NCBI RefSeq assembly: GCF_001836165.1
Contig: NZ_KV827681.1
Coordinates: 1 to 32,714, forward strand
Length of the DNA stretch: 32,714 nucleotides
Direction: 5' to 3'
Origin: Corynebacterium sp. HMSC036D02
GTDB taxonomy: Bacteria; Actinomycetota; Actinomycetes; Mycobacteriales; Mycobacteriaceae
Part shown: positions 15,248-24,098 of the stretch, one piece after another
Position numbering within the stretch: position 1 is the stretch's first letter
Layout of the letters: each line of letters starts with the position of its first letter
Notes under the pieces: model-generated
Databases searched by the model: none
Told to the model about the DNA's origin: nothing
Seen by the model: the letters and a program-made list of their open reading frames with translations, nothing else
Translations under genes and position numbers: made by a program

Positions 15248-15307
15248 CCGTTTTCGTAAATAAGGCCGAAAAACTTGCGTTCTGAAGGGGCTTGTTTGCG
15301 AAAACGG
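15248..15307. repeat. 17-bp imperfect inverted repeat, 26-bp spacer
   Basis: CCGTTTTCGTAAATAAG (15248-15264) is inverted as CTTGTTTGCGAAAACGG (15291-15307) with two mismatches. The 60-bp unit lies between convergent genes. It could be a regulatory dyad or a small non-autonomous repeat; no open reading frame is inside. Confidence 0.6.
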
Positions 15308-15353
15308 TCACGGAGCCGCGGGCGCGTGGCTGGGAGAGTACGTTTCTAACAAA

Positions 15354-15387
15354 TAGTGCCCCAGATCTTTAAAGATCTGGGGCACTA
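15354..15387. repeat. 34-bp perfect palindrome
   Basis: TAGTGCCCCAGATCTTT is followed directly by its exact reverse complement AAAGATCTGGGGCACTA. It lies 77 bp beyond the stop codon of the hisN-like gene, in a 268-bp convergent intergenic region. It may be a bidirectional terminator or a repeated extragenic palindrome. There is no long T-run. Confidence 0.8.
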
Positions 15388-15464
15388 AATGATCGAAATG
15401 ACCTTCGGAACACGATCCGCTGGGGTGCGGCACCGGCCCGCGGCGCTGGGGTGCTGTGCGGGGC

Positions 15465-16238
15465 CTAGGAGAGGGCGCTGAGGGCGGCGTCGTGAAGCTT
15501 GCCGTTGGAGGCCAGTGCCGAGCCGCCGTGGGGGCCGTCTTCGCCGCGGACGTTGGTGAAGCGTCCACCGGCCTCGGTCACGAGGAGTGCCGGGGCGGCC
15601 AAATCCCACAGGGAAACCTCCGGCTCGGCAGCGATGTCGACGGCACCTTCGGCCACGAGGCAGTAGTTCCAGAAGTCGCCGTAGCCGCGCAGACGCCAGA
15701 CCTTATCCGTGAATGAGACGAAGGCATCGCGGTGCGGGCGCCAGCCCGACAGCGAGCTCATGGCCAGGGAAGCGTCTTCCAGTTTGGAGACCTCGGAGAC
15801 ACGCAGGCGTTTTGGCTCCCCACCGAAGACGCGGTAGGCGCCGCTGCCCTTGGCCGCATACCAGCGGCGGCGCAAGGCTGGGGCGGAGACGACGGAGACG
15901 ACCGGCTCGCCGTCCTCCAGCAGTGAGATTAGCGTGGCCCAGACGGGAACGCCGCGCACGAAATTCTTCGTGCCGTCGATGGGGTCGATGACCCACTGGC
16001 GGCCCTCGAAGCAAGCCTCGCCGCCAAACTCTTCACCCAAAACTTCATCGCGCGGGCGGGAGCGCTTCAGGGCTTCGCGGATCGCCTTCTCACAAGCCAG
16101 GTCCGCATCTGAAACCGGGGTCATGTCCGGCTTCTCTTTGACTGACAAGTCTGCAGCCTCAAAGCGGTGCATCGTAATGGCGTCCGCATGGCCCGCCATC
16201 TCCAATGCCAAGCCGAGGTCCTCTTTGTACTTACCCAC
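15465..16238 (-). CDS. hisN: histidinol-phosphatase-like inositol monophosphatase family protein
   Basis: This 257-aa protein of the Mg-dependent IMPase fold carries [24 protein letters not shown] (metal-binding DPIDGT) and [16 protein letters not shown]. In Corynebacterium glutamicum the corresponding position, next to a second IMPase gene and prfB, holds hisN, which makes histidinol from histidinol phosphate. Synteny and the N-terminal [16 protein letters not shown] support this name. GTG 16238 is chosen: GGAGG lies 9 nt upstream and the N-terminus [15 protein letters not shown] fits. An upstream ATG at 16262 has no such site. It overlaps the upstream IMPase gene by 8 bp, so the two form an operon. 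Confidence 0.82.
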   Translation of the reverse strand: MGKYKEDLGLALEMAGHADAITMHRFEAADLSVKEKPDMTPVSDADLACEKAIREALKRSRPRDEVLGEEFGGEACFEGRQWVIDPIDGTKNFVRGVPVWATLISLLEDGEPVVSVVSAPALRRRWYAAKGSGAYRVFGGEPKRLRVSEVSKLEDASLAMSSLSGWRPHRDAFVSFTDKVWRLRGYGDFWNYCLVAEGAVDIAAEPEVSLWDLAAPALLVTEAGGRFTNVRGEDGPHGGSALASNGKLHDAALSALS

Positions 16239-17058
16239 GGAGCCATTCCTCCATCTGATCAACTACCTGTTTATTACCCGCGATACACCATTCCACACCG
16301 CCGGCTTCAACCTTGCGCGCCGCGCCGCCTGCAGCCAGCACCAGCGCTTGGCCGGGATACCAATCCCAGTCCTTGACGGAATGCTGCATCCATGCGCCCC
16401 AAGTGCCATCCGCCACACAGGAGAGATCCACGGAACCCGCGCCGAGCATGCGTACGGTGGCAAAATGCGGGGCCACCTTTTCCCAGGCGGCGGCGATGTT
16501 CGGGTCAGTCATGGAGGTGGGGTGCAGGTACGTCGACAAGCACAGCTTGTCGGCGGGGGTGTCAGTAAGCTTGGTGACTTCCTTGCCGTCCAGACTGGTG
16601 GGGAAGTCGCGGCCGCCGAACCAGGTATAGCCCATGGCGGGGCGGTGGACGGCGCCGAGGATGACCCCTTCGGCGTCGACAAGCGCGAGCGCGGAGCACC
16701 AATAGTCGGAGCCCGAGGCGAAGTTGTAGGTGCCATCGACGGGGTCGATGACCCAGGTCCGGCCGGACTTCGATTCGCGGTTCGCGCCCTCTTCGCCCAC
16801 GATGCCGTCCTCGCCGCGCAAAGTTTCGAGCACACCGGCGACGAAACGCTCGGCGGCAAAGTCGGCGTCGGTGACGACATCGGACACGGAGGTCTTTTGC
16901 TCTACGTCGACACCCTGCTCGCGCAGGCGCCAGGCCAGGCGGCCGGCGTTATAAACAAGCGCCTGGGCAAGGTGGGCATCGGTATCGTCCGCATGGGCGA
17001 CGATGAAGGTCTTGATGATGGCATCGATCATCTCGGTGAGGCTTGGCTGGTCACTCAT
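16231..17058 (-). CDS. inositol monophosphatase family protein
   Basis: This 275-aa protein is a second IMPase-fold sugar/inositol phosphatase. Visible motifs are [20 protein letters not shown] (the Glu metal ligand), [19 protein letters not shown] (the DPVDGT core) and, near the end, [16 protein letters not shown], where the usual D of WD(x)AA is kept in the DWDWYPG stretch. Substrate is not predictable. The first gene of a two-gene minus-strand operon, it overlaps the hisN-like gene by 8 bp. It is divergent from prfB with a 69-bp gap, so the two promoters nearly abut. Confidence 0.85.
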   Translation of the reverse strand: MSDQPSLTEMIDAIIKTFIVAHADDTDAHLAQALVYNAGRLAWRLREQGVDVEQKTSVSDVVTDADFAAERFVAGVLETLRGEDGIVGEEGANRESKSGRTWVIDPVDGTYNFASGSDYWCSALALVDAEGVILGAVHRPAMGYTWFGGRDFPTSLDGKEVTKLTDTPADKLCLSTYLHPTSMTDPNIAAAWEKVAPHFATVRMLGAGSVDLSCVADGTWGAWMQHSVKDWDWYPGQALVLAAGGAARKVEAGGVEWCIAGNKQVVDQMEEWLRG

Positions 17059-17127
17059 GCCGCCTATTGTCGCGCTAAACGCGGCCGATGGCTAATCAGG
17101 GAGAAAGAATAAGTAGAGTAGGGGTCT

Positions 17128-18234
17128 ATGCGTCCGGAACAAACAGCACGACTTGAGGAACTCAGCGCCACTTTGACCTCTATTGAGAAGGTGATGGACC
17201 CGGAGGCGGTGTCCGAGCGCGTGCGCGAACTCGAGGCCCAGGCGGGGGACCCGTCGCTGTGGGATGACCCCGATCATGCGCAGAAGGTGACCTCGGAGCT
17301 GTCGGCGCAGCAAGCAAAGCTGCGCAAGCTGAATTCCCTGCGTGGGCGGATCGAGGATCTGCCCGTGATGTCTGAGCTAGCGGAGGAGGAAGGCGATGAG
17401 GCTTCCCAGGAGCTCGTCGACACAGAGCTGAAGGAACTCGGCGCCGCCATCGAATCGCTCGAGGTGACCACGATGCTTTCTGGCGAATATGACGAGCGTG
17501 AGGCGGTCATCAACATCCGCTCCGGCGCGGGTGGTGTGGATGCCGCGGACTGGGCGGAGATGCTCATGCGCATGTACACACGCTGGGCGGAGAAGAACGG
17601 CCACAAGGTGGATGTCTACGACATTTCCTATGCCGAAGAAGCAGGTATTAAGTCCGCCACCTTCGTGGTGCATGGTGAATACATGTATGGCCAGCTCTCC
17701 GTGGAGCAGGGCGCGCACCGCCTCGTGCGCATTTCTCCTTTTGATAACCAGGGGCGCCGCCAGACCTCCTTCGCGGAGGTGGAGGTGCTGCCGGTGGTGG
17801 AGCAGACCGATTCCATCGAGGTACCAGACTCGGAGGTGCGCGTGGATGTCTACCGTTCCTCGGGCCCGGGCGGGCAGTCGGTCAACACGACGGATTCGGC
17901 AGTGCGCCTGACACATATCCCGACCGGCATCGTGGTGACCTGTCAGAACGAGAAGTCCCAGATCCAGAACAAGGCCTCCGCAATGCGCGTGCTGCAGGCG
18001 AAGCTGCTGGAGCGCAAGCGCCAGGAGGAGCGCGCGGAACTCGATGCGCTGGGTGCGGGCGGCAATGCCTCCTGGGGTAATCAGATGCGTTCTTATGTGC
18101 TGCACCCGTACCAGATGGTCAAGGATCTGCGAACGAATTACGAGGTGGGGGATCCTTCCAAGGTCTTGGACGGGGACATCGATGGCTTCCTGGAATCTGG
18201 TATTCGGTGGCGCATGGCGCAGCAGGAGACCTAG
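17128..18234 (+). CDS. prfB: peptide chain release factor 2
   Basis: This 368-aa class I release factor recognises UGA and UAA stop codons and triggers release of the finished peptide. The RF2-specific SPF tripeptide is at 203-205 and the catalytic GGQ at 248-250 in [20 protein letters not shown]. The helical N-terminal domain (about 1-110) and the ending [17 protein letters not shown] are typical. The gene is one uninterrupted frame, without the autoregulatory +1 frameshift found in many bacteria. The start ATG is preceded by TAGAGT-like sequence and no ribosome binding site, so the mRNA may be leaderless. It is followed by ftsE. Confidence 0.97.
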   Translation: MRPEQTARLEELSATLTSIEKVMDPEAVSERVRELEAQAGDPSLWDDPDHAQKVTSELSAQQAKLRKLNSLRGRIEDLPVMSELAEEEGDEASQELVDTELKELGAAIESLEVTTMLSGEYDEREAVINIRSGAGGVDAADWAEMLMRMYTRWAEKNGHKVDVYDISYAEEAGIKSATFVVHGEYMYGQLSVEQGAHRLVRISPFDNQGRRQTSFAEVEVLPVVEQTDSIEVPDSEVRVDVYRSSGPGGQSVNTTDSAVRLTHIPTGIVVTCQNEKSQIQNKASAMRVLQAKLLERKRQEERAELDALGAGGNASWGNQMRSYVLHPYQMVKDLRTNYEVGDPSKVLDGDIDGFLESGIRWRMAQQET

Positions 18235-18267
18235 GCCCGAGTAACAAATGTTGCTAATGTGGCTTAA

Positions 18268-18957
18268 GTGATCACTTTCGAGAATGTGTCCAAGGTCTAT
18301 CCGACCTCCACGAGGCCCGCGCTGGACAACGTGTCCTTTGAGATTGAAGACGGAGAACTCGTCTTTCTCATCGGCCCGTCCGGCTCCGGCAAGTCGACCT
18401 TCCTCCAGCTCATGGTGCGCGAAACCAATGTCAGCTCGGGCGATATCTACTTCGGGGATTTCCACGTCAACGCTTTGAAGGGGCGCGAGGTCAACAGACT
18501 GCGCCAATCCATCGGCTATGTTTTCCAAGACTTCCGTCTTCTGCCCAAGCTCAATGTCTACGACAATGTCGCCTTTTCCCTCGAGGTCATTGGCAAGGGC
18601 AAGGCGCGGATTGCCAAGCAGGTGCCCGAGGTGCTCGACATGGTTGGCCTCGGCGCCAAGCAGCACCGCATGCCGCATGAGCTTTCCGGCGGTGAGCAGC
18701 AGCGCGTGGCGATTGCGCGGGCTTTTGTTAACCGTCCCAAGCTGCTGCTTGCCGACGAACCCACGGGCAACCTCGATCCCTCCACAGCTGCGGAGATCAT
18801 GGCCTTGCTCACCAAGATCAACCGCCGCGGCACCACCGTGGTGATGTCGACGCACAATGCGCGCGCGGTGAACGAGGCCCGCCAGCGCGTCATTGAGCTG
18901 CGCAACGGCACGCTGGTGCGCGATGAGAAGAACGCGATGTATGGGGAGGCGGTCTAG
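18268..18957 (+). CDS. ftsE: cell division ATP-binding protein FtsE
   Basis: This 229-aa ABC ATPase of the FtsEX complex couples ATP hydrolysis to activation of peptidoglycan hydrolases at the septum. Walker [10 protein letters not shown] is at 36-44, the Q-loop in [11 protein letters not shown], signature LSGGEQQR at 139-146, and Walker B LLLADEP at 159-165. A GTG start has no ribosome binding site; TAATGT about 8 bp upstream suggests a leaderless transcript with its own promoter. ftsX begins at the very next base after the stop. Confidence 0.97.
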   Translation: MITFENVSKVYPTSTRPALDNVSFEIEDGELVFLIGPSGSGKSTFLQLMVRETNVSSGDIYFGDFHVNALKGREVNRLRQSIGYVFQDFRLLPKLNVYDNVAFSLEVIGKGKARIAKQVPEVLDMVGLGAKQHRMPHELSGGEQQRVAIARAFVNRPKLLLADEPTGNLDPSTAAEIMALLTKINRRGTTVVMSTHNARAVNEARQRVIELRNGTLVRDEKNAMYGEAV

Positions 18958-19860
18958 GTGAATCTGGGCTTTGTATTCAGGGAAGCTTTCAAAGGTCTAG
19001 GCCGTAACATCACCATGACTATCGCCATGGTGATCACCACGGCCATTTCGGTGGCCCTGGTGGTGGCCGGCGTCTTGGTCACCCAGATGACCAATGACAC
19101 CAAGGACATCTACCTCGAGCGCGTCGAGGTCATGGTCCAGCTCAACGAGGATATTTCTGCCAACGACCCGGAGTGTAAGGACTCCGCCTGCGCAGGGTTG
19201 AAGAAGAAGCTAGAGGCGGATGAAGACATCGAGTCCGTCAGCTACCGCAACCGCGAGGATTCCTATGAGCGCTTCGTGGAACTGTTCAAGGAGACCGATC
19301 CAGTCATGGTGGAGGAAACCTCCCCGGACGCGCTGCCGGCGGCCTTCCACGTGCGGCTGAAGGATCCGACGGATACCGCGCCTATCGACGCCATCGCGTC
19401 CGACCCCGCCGTCAGTGACATCATCGATCAGCAGGAAGAGGTGCGCAGCGCCGCCGGCAACCTTGATGCCATCCGGAATGCCACCTTCGTCTTGGCTGCA
19501 GTCATGGCGCTGGCCGCCATCATGCTGATTGCGAACATGGTGCAGATCGCCGCTTACCAGCGCCAGCGAGAGACCGCGATCATGCGCATCGTTGGCGCCT
19601 CGCGGTGGGTGACCCATGCCCCCTTCATCATGGAGGCGGTCCTCGGTGCCGTCGGTGGTGTCGTCCTCGCCGGGGTGGGCGTCATCGTGGGAAAGAACAC
19701 TGTGATCGATCCCGCGCTGAAGGACCTGTACCACAACCAGCTTCTGGCCCCCGTGACGTCTGGGGACGTGTGGACGGCTCTGCCCATCGTGGGGCTAGTG
19801 GCAATTCTGTGCGCTGCGCTGACCGCGCAGGTGACCATGCGCGCCTACGTGCGGACATAG
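18958..19860 (+). CDS. ftsX: cell division permease FtsX
   Basis: This 300-aa membrane subunit of FtsEX has an N-terminal transmembrane helix (about 21-42) and then a periplasmic domain (about 45-165) with two cysteines (ECKDSAC). Three further helices (about 175-198, 220-245 and 270-290) carry the FtsX fold. The extracellular loop transmits the signal to a cell-wall hydrolase. It begins with GTG directly after the ftsE TAG, so translation is coupled. Length is normal. Confidence 0.96.
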   Translation: MNLGFVFREAFKGLGRNITMTIAMVITTAISVALVVAGVLVTQMTNDTKDIYLERVEVMVQLNEDISANDPECKDSACAGLKKKLEADEDIESVSYRNREDSYERFVELFKETDPVMVEETSPDALPAAFHVRLKDPTDTAPIDAIASDPAVSDIIDQQEEVRSAAGNLDAIRNATFVLAAVMALAAIMLIANMVQIAAYQRQRETAIMRIVGASRWVTHAPFIMEAVLGAVGGVVLAGVGVIVGKNTVIDPALKDLYHNQLLAPVTSGDVWTALPIVGLVAILCAALTAQVTMRAYVRT

Positions 19861-19862
19861 GC

Positions 19863-19876
19863 CAACAGGCCTGTTG
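19863..19876. repeat. 14-bp palindrome between ftsX and smpB
   Basis: CAACAGGCCTGTTG is a perfect palindrome just after the ftsX stop. Without a T-run it is a weak terminator candidate. A TAATAT -10-like box (19899-19904) lies 10 bp before the smpB ATG, so smpB may have its own promoter and a near-leaderless mRNA. Confidence 0.4.
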
Positions 19877-19914
19877 TGGGTCGTGCCTGGCAGTAGCGTA
19901 ATATAGTTCAAACT

Positions 19915-20418
19915 ATGGCGAAGAAGGCAAAGAAGAAAAAGGCGGCCGTCGACAATAACTCGACCTTGGCCACCAACCGACGTGCCCGCCACGACTACAC
20001 CATCCTCGACACTCTGGAATGCGGCATGGTGCTCGTGGGCACCGAGATTAAGTCGATGCGCGAAGGCAAAATCTCCTTGGCAGATGCCTTCGCAACCATC
20101 GACGACGGCGAGGTTTATATCCGCAACCTTCACATCCCGGAGTATTCCCAGGGCTCGTGGACGAATCACTCGCCCAAGCGCACACGCAAGCTGCTCTTGC
20201 ACCGCCGAGAGATTGACAAGCTCATGGGTCAGGTTCGTGATGGTAATAAGACGCTGATCCCGCTCAAGGTGTATCTGAAGGATGGCCGCGCTAAGTGTGA
20301 GCTCGGCCTGGCCAAGGGCAAACAGGACTATGACAAGCGTGAAGCGATTAAGCGCCGTGACCAGGACCGCGACATCACTCGCGAGTTGGGCCGCCGCGTC
20401 AAGGGGATCAACGCCTAA
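19915..20418 (+). CDS. smpB: SsrA-binding protein SmpB
   Basis: This 167-aa tmRNA partner binds the tRNA-like part of tmRNA and places it in stalled ribosomes. Motifs are NRRARHDYTILDTLECGMVLVGTEIKS, IRNLHIPEY, RTRKLLLHR, GLTLIP-like KTLIPLKVYLKDGRAKCELGLAKGK and a C-terminal basic tail (DITRELGRRVKG). The N-terminus is Lys-rich. ssrA lies 1.85 kb downstream on the same strand, so both halves of the trans-translation system are present. Confidence 0.97.
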   Translation: MAKKAKKKKAAVDNNSTLATNRRARHDYTILDTLECGMVLVGTEIKSMREGKISLADAFATIDDGEVYIRNLHIPEYSQGSWTNHSPKRTRKLLLHRREIDKLMGQVRDGNKTLIPLKVYLKDGRAKCELGLAKGKQDYDKREAIKRRDQDRDITRELGRRVKGINA

Positions 20419-20428
20419 CCTGGGAGCC

Positions 20429-20785
20429 ATGATTTACACGGTCAAGGTTCATGACATTATTCGGGGTGACGAGGAACCGCGTGGGGTAGCGGTGCTCGTC
20501 GATAAGCTCTGGCCCCGTGGTGTGGCCAAGGAACGTCTCCATTATGAGCACTGGTTCAAGGATGTCGCGCCCAGTCCAGAGCTGCGTAAGTGGTGGGGGC
20601 ACGATGCTGACACCTTTGAGGAATTTGCCCGGCGCTATCGTGCGGAGCTCGACGAGAATGACGGTAAGGAGCTGGAGCAGCTACGCCAGCTTGCTGTGGC
20701 TGGCGACGTCACCCTCCTTTTCGCCGCCAAGGACCGCGAGGTCAACCACGCCACAGTTTTGAAGGCGTGGTTAGAAGAACGCTAG
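20429..20785 (+). CDS. DUF488 family protein
   Basis: This 118-aa protein carries the DUF488 signatures LVDKLWPRGVAKERL, WFKDVAPSPELRKWWGHD, FARRYRAEL and TLLFAAKDREVNHATVLK. It is a small cytosolic protein of unknown function. It starts 11 bp after smpB with a GGGAG ribosome binding site, so it is probably in the same transcript. Its 3' end overlaps the convergent transporter gene by 15 bp. Confidence 0.9.
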   Translation: MIYTVKVHDIIRGDEEPRGVAVLVDKLWPRGVAKERLHYEHWFKDVAPSPELRKWWGHDADTFEEFARRYRAELDENDGKELEQLRQLAVAGDVTLLFAAKDREVNHATVLKAWLEER

Positions 20786-22054
20786 GAGAAAAAGGCTCCA
20801 GACGGTGGCGCCCACGGCGATGAGACCCGTGATGACAACGAAGACGTTGCTGGGGCGGCCACGGAATTGCTTGAGAGCGTCGATGCGGTTGATGGCATAC
20901 ATCGGCAGCAGATACAGGATCGAGGCGATGAAGGGGCCACCGATGGCCTCGATGAGGCCTAGGATTGACGGATCGATGATGGCCACGACCCACGCGGCCA
21001 CGAAGATGATGCCGTGCATGATGGAATTGAGTTGCTTCTCCGAGAGCTTCGCGGTGGCGCGTGGCGCGGCGTTGCGCAGCAGGAAGTTGCCGCCTTCCGT
21101 AGCTCCCAGCACGTGCCCGAAGTAGGAGGAGAGGATGGCGATCATCGCGATGATCGGGGAGAGGAATGCCAAGACCGGAACACCGGTGACGTTGGCCAGG
21201 TAGGACAGGACCGGCAGGTTTTGCTCGCGCGCTTCGCTGAGGCCGTCCGCGCCAAGCGTGAGGGTGCAGGACCACACGAAGAACATGGTGAATACGGTGA
21301 GCAGAATGGCGGTCAGTGCCAGAGCGCGCGAGGCGTTTTCGGAGCTCTTCTCGCGGCCGTGCGCGGCGACCATGGCCAAGGAGAACTGGGAAATGGCGGG
21401 GGAGTGGTTAAAGGAGAAAACCAGCACGGGGATGATGAGGGCGACAGCACCGACGACGCGCCAATCATTGTTGCCCACCTCCATGAAAGAGGCGATATCC
21501 CAGCGCGGGATGAGGTAGATGGACAGTGCGCCAAGGCAGAAGATCAGCGGGTAGACCAAGAACTGCGTGACGGCCAGCACCATTCTTTGGCCAAAGGCGA
21601 AGACGATGGTCATGATGCCCACGAGGAGGAAGGACAACAGTGGGCGCGGAACCGAGGGCCCGTGCAGCTGGTTGACGATGAAACTATCAACCGTATTGGT
21701 GATCGAAACGCCATAAATGAGGACGATGGGGAAGATGGCGCAGAAATAAACCACCGAAATGATAAATCCAGCGCTTTTGCCGAAGTAGTCCGTGACTACC
21801 GCGGTGATGTCCTCGCCCTGGCGCGGTGACGCACAAATCATGCGGGCCAGACCGCGGTGGGAGAAGTATGTCATCGGGCCAATCAGAATCGTGGCCACGA
21901 GGAGGGGCCAGAAGCCGAAACTGCCTGCGTTGATGGGGAGGAAAAGAATTCCAGCGCCTACGGCGGTGCCGAAGAGCGAGATGGCCCATTCGGTGTTGCT
22001 TGCTGGGCGTTTAGCGTCTTGCGTGGAGCTGGTGGTTTCGGTATTTGTGCTCAC
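20771..22054 (-). CDS. HAAAP-family amino acid permease (serine/threonine type)
   Basis: This 427-aa membrane protein has about 11 helices. The N-terminus NTEWAISLFGTAVGAGILFLPINAGSFGFWP matches the hydroxy/aromatic amino acid permease family (SdaC, TdcC). Other matching stretches are VFSFNHSPAISQFS and SYFGHVLGATEG. It most likely imports serine or threonine with protons, but specificity is not certain. It is divergent from ssrA and convergent with DUF488, so it is its own transcription unit. Confidence 0.85.
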   Translation of the reverse strand: MSTNTETTSSTQDAKRPASNTEWAISLFGTAVGAGILFLPINAGSFGFWPLLVATILIGPMTYFSHRGLARMICASPRQGEDITAVVTDYFGKSAGFIISVVYFCAIFPIVLIYGVSITNTVDSFIVNQLHGPSVPRPLLSFLLVGIMTIVFAFGQRMVLAVTQFLVYPLIFCLGALSIYLIPRWDIASFMEVGNNDWRVVGAVALIIPVLVFSFNHSPAISQFSLAMVAAHGREKSSENASRALALTAILLTVFTMFFVWSCTLTLGADGLSEAREQNLPVLSYLANVTGVPVLAFLSPIIAMIAILSSYFGHVLGATEGGNFLLRNAAPRATAKLSEKQLNSIMHGIIFVAAWVVAIIDPSILGLIEAIGGPFIASILYLLPMYAINRIDALKQFRGRPSNVFVVITGLIAVGATVWSLFLLAFF

Positions 22055-22137
22055 TTTGCAGCCTTTAACAAAGTAGGAGGATAGGACTCACACACCTTAA
22101 CAGCGTTTAGGTTGATGTTAATCACAAGGGGGTGCTT

Positions 22138-22206
22138 ATGAAAGCTATGCCTCATGTGGCCTGGGGTGAAGCTTGCGGGAATAGGGGCGGGTGCAGTAGC
22201 GTTTAA
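22138..22206 (+). CDS. candidate 22-aa small ORF upstream of ssrA
   Basis: ATG 22138 follows AAGGGGGTG with good spacing and opens 22 codons (MKAMPHVAWGEACGNRGGCSSV) ending at TAA 22204-22206, 59 bp before the tmRNA. No homologue is recognised. It could be a leader peptide or a chance frame. Confidence 0.25.
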   Translation: MKAMPHVAWGEACGNRGGCSSV

Positions 22207-22265
22207 CGAACCGTAGGGCGCATAAAGATGCGCGCTGCGCAGCTTTCACAGCAATGTGTGATCGA

Positions 22266-22642
22266 GGGGTCGACTTGGTTTCGACTTCGTACATTGAGCC
22301 AGGGGAAGCGTGCCGGTGCAGGCTAGAGACCACCGTTAAGCGTCGTAGCAACCAATAAACGCAGAGAAGAACTCTCAGCGTGACTACGCCCTCGCTGCCT
22401 AATTACAGCGACGCGTGTCTGTCAGCCTAGGTTTGGTTCCTGACCTAGATCCTGGCATCGACTAAGGAACTTGCCTGACCGGTTTGTTGTTCGGCCGGTT
22501 GGGGACTTTGAGAGCAACTGGGCCCATCATCCGGAGCGAGTTTGCCCGAGCCGGAGGGCCGAGTAGAGATCCTGTGCAGACTGCGCACGGAGAAGCCCTG
22601 GCGAGGTGACGAAGGACCCGGGTTCAATTCCCGGCGGCTCCA
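22266..22642 (+). ncRNA. ssrA: transfer-messenger RNA
   Basis: This 377-nt tmRNA rescues stalled ribosomes. Its 5' acceptor strand GGGGTCG pairs with CGGCTCC at 22635-22641, and the T-arm GGGTTCAATTCCC is intact just before it. The mRNA-like part encodes the tag AEKNSQRDYALAA, from GCA 22361 to stop TAA 22400-22402. The 3' CCA is not encoded (the gene ends ...CTCCA then CT), so it must be added by the CCA enzyme. Pseudoknot segments follow the tag. A terminator lies 8 bp downstream. Confidence 0.97.
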
Positions 22643-22650
22643 CTGAATAG

Positions 22651-22688
22651 AGAAACCCGCTGGTCATAAAGGCCAGCGGGTTTCTTGT
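22651..22688 (+). terminator. ssrA terminator
   Basis: AGAAACCCGCTGG (22651-22663) and CCAGCGGGTTTCT (22673-22685) form a perfect 13-bp stem with a 9-nt loop. The arrangement is symmetric enough to serve the convergent monooxygenase gene (stop at 22703) as well. Confidence 0.85.
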
Positions 22689-22702
22689 GTGAAGGGGGCG
22701 GA

Positions 22703-23770
22703 TTAGTCGATCGGGTAACCGGTGACTGGGCCCTCAGTGTTCGGCTGCCAGCCCAGCGCAGGGGCGACATGGGTGGCGAAGTTCTCTAGAATCTTCACGT
22801 TGACGTCCACGCCCATGCCGGTCGGGATGGTGATGAGCAGGGTGTCGGCGGACATCACAGCCGGGTCGGCCTTGAGCTGCTCAATAAGCTTGTCAGGCTC
22901 GGCGGCATAGGTGCGGCCGAAGGTGGACGCACCGGCGTCGGGTAGCACGCCCACCTGGTCGGAGCCGGAAGCCTGCATGCCGAACCGCTGCATATCGGCG
23001 CCGTCCACGATGGGGAAAATGGAGCGGGAGACGGACACGCGCGGGGCCCAGTCGTGGCCCGCTTCCTTCCAGGCAGCCCGGTAGCGGTTGATCTGGTCCG
23101 CCTGGATCTCCCCCAAGGTCTCGGCGGTGGTCTCGGAAACCAGGGTGGAAGACATCAGGTTCAGCCCGTCCTTGGCAGTCTGCTCTGCCGACGCGTGAGT
23201 GCCCGAACCGTAGAAGATGTGCTTGCGCAGCTCCGGCGCCATGGGGAAGACAGGGAGGGCGGAGCCGGGCTGGAACATATTCGGGTACTGGCGGTCCAGG
23301 GGAGCGGCTGTGGCAAACCCGTTGCCGTCCACCGCGGTCATGAACGCCTCGAGGTGGGCCCGCGCCACGTCCGCGCCGTTGGGGGCCTCGCCCTTGTAGC
23401 CGAAAGCTTCCCAACCGCGCTCGGCAACCTCCGGGGCGCCGCGCGAGACGCCCAAGGCCACGCGGCCGCCGGAGAGCTGGTAAAGGGATGCGGCCTCTTC
23501 GGCGAGGTAGAGCGGGTTTTCGTAGCGCATGTCGATCACGCCGGTGCCCACCTCGATGTTCTTGGTGGTGGCGGCGACAGCGCCGAGCAGCGGCATTGGG
23601 GCTGAGGCTTGCGGTACGAAGTGGTGGACGCGGAAAGACGCGTTGTTCACACCGATCTCATCTGCAGCCTGGGCGATTTCCAGGTGAATCTTCGCGACTT
23701 TTTCCGCGGACGGGCCGCGCTGGCCGCCGAATGCGTAGTGTCCGAAGCTTAAGAATCCGAATGCTTTCAT
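22703..23770 (-). CDS. LLM-class flavin-dependent oxidoreductase
   Basis: This 355-aa protein is a bacterial-luciferase-like (TIM-barrel) monooxygenase that uses reduced flavin. Motifs are VGTGVIDMRYENPLYLAEEAASLYQLSGGRVALGVSRGAPEVAERGWEAFGY, the typical LLM pattern, and a C-terminal TLLITIPTGMGVD. The substrate is unknown. An AGGAG ribosome binding site precedes the ATG. It lies convergent to ssrA, and between ssrA and a degraded copy of the ssrA 3' half, which raises the chance of acquisition by integration at ssrA. Confidence 0.88.
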   Translation of the reverse strand: MKAFGFLSFGHYAFGGQRGPSAEKVAKIHLEIAQAADEIGVNNASFRVHHFVPQASAPMPLLGAVAATTKNIEVGTGVIDMRYENPLYLAEEAASLYQLSGGRVALGVSRGAPEVAERGWEAFGYKGEAPNGADVARAHLEAFMTAVDGNGFATAAPLDRQYPNMFQPGSALPVFPMAPELRKHIFYGSGTHASAEQTAKDGLNLMSSTLVSETTAETLGEIQADQINRYRAAWKEAGHDWAPRVSVSRSIFPIVDGADMQRFGMQASGSDQVGVLPDAGASTFGRTYAAEPDKLIEQLKADPAVMSADTLLITIPTGMGVDVNVKILENFATHVAPALGWQPNTEGPVTGYPID

Positions 23771-23910
23771 TGGTCAAACACTCCTATTGGTGACGTATCA
23801 ACAACTAGGGTAATGCCTCGTTCGAAGATTGTCACGGCCTAAGGCGGGCTCCGCTTCAAACCTTAAGTGAAGAACTTCTAGTCAGGCCTACAACCGCGCA
23901 TGCTCAGGGG

Positions 23911-23989
23911 CTTGTCCGAGCCGGAGAGCCCGTTAGAGATCCTGTGCAGGCTGCGCACGGAGAAGCCCAAGCGGGGTAACCCGCTGGGC
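23911..23989 (+). pseudogene. degraded duplicate of the ssrA 3' half
   Basis: This segment copies tmRNA: CGAGCCGGAG, then TAGAGATCCTGTGCA, then CTGCGCACGGAGAAGCCC match tmRNA positions near 22547-22600 with few changes. The T-arm and acceptor are lost; in their place a hairpin (23965-23989) forms from GCCC-AGCGGG and CCCGCT-GGGC. Further on, TCTGAATAGAG (24035-24045) matches the sequence right after ssrA. No tag frame is present, so it is not a working tmRNA. The whole 328-bp gap (23771-24098) is otherwise empty. Confidence 0.75.
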
Positions 23990-24098
23990 CGCTAAACTGG
24001 TGTAACAGCTGTCTGGCGGGAAACGCTAGGGGGTTCTGAATAGAGGAAGATGTGTGAAGCCGCTTGCAGGCTTTTAAGTTCCCTAAGGGGGTGAAAAA

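Noticed and set aside
16239..16262. Upstream ATG start for the hisN-like gene
   Set aside because: It lacks a ribosome binding site and would lengthen the overlap with the upstream gene; GTG 16238 has GGAGG 9 nt upstream.
15850..17112. 420-aa plus-strand open frame
   Set aside because: Antisense to the two inositol-monophosphatase-family genes, which carry clear DPIDGT/DPVDGT motifs; no domain is visible in this frame.
17128..17230. Programmed frameshift in prfB
   Set aside because: The gene is a single continuous frame from its start; there is no early in-frame TGA with a CTT slip codon.
17377..18855. 492-aa open frame on the minus strand across prfB and ftsE
   Set aside because: It is fully antisense to two certain core genes and its composition (His- and Arg-rich, no motif) is that of a GC-rich shadow frame.
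23911..24000. A second functional tmRNA
   Set aside because: It has no tag reading frame, no 5' half and no acceptor or T-arm; only part of the 3' half is recognisable.
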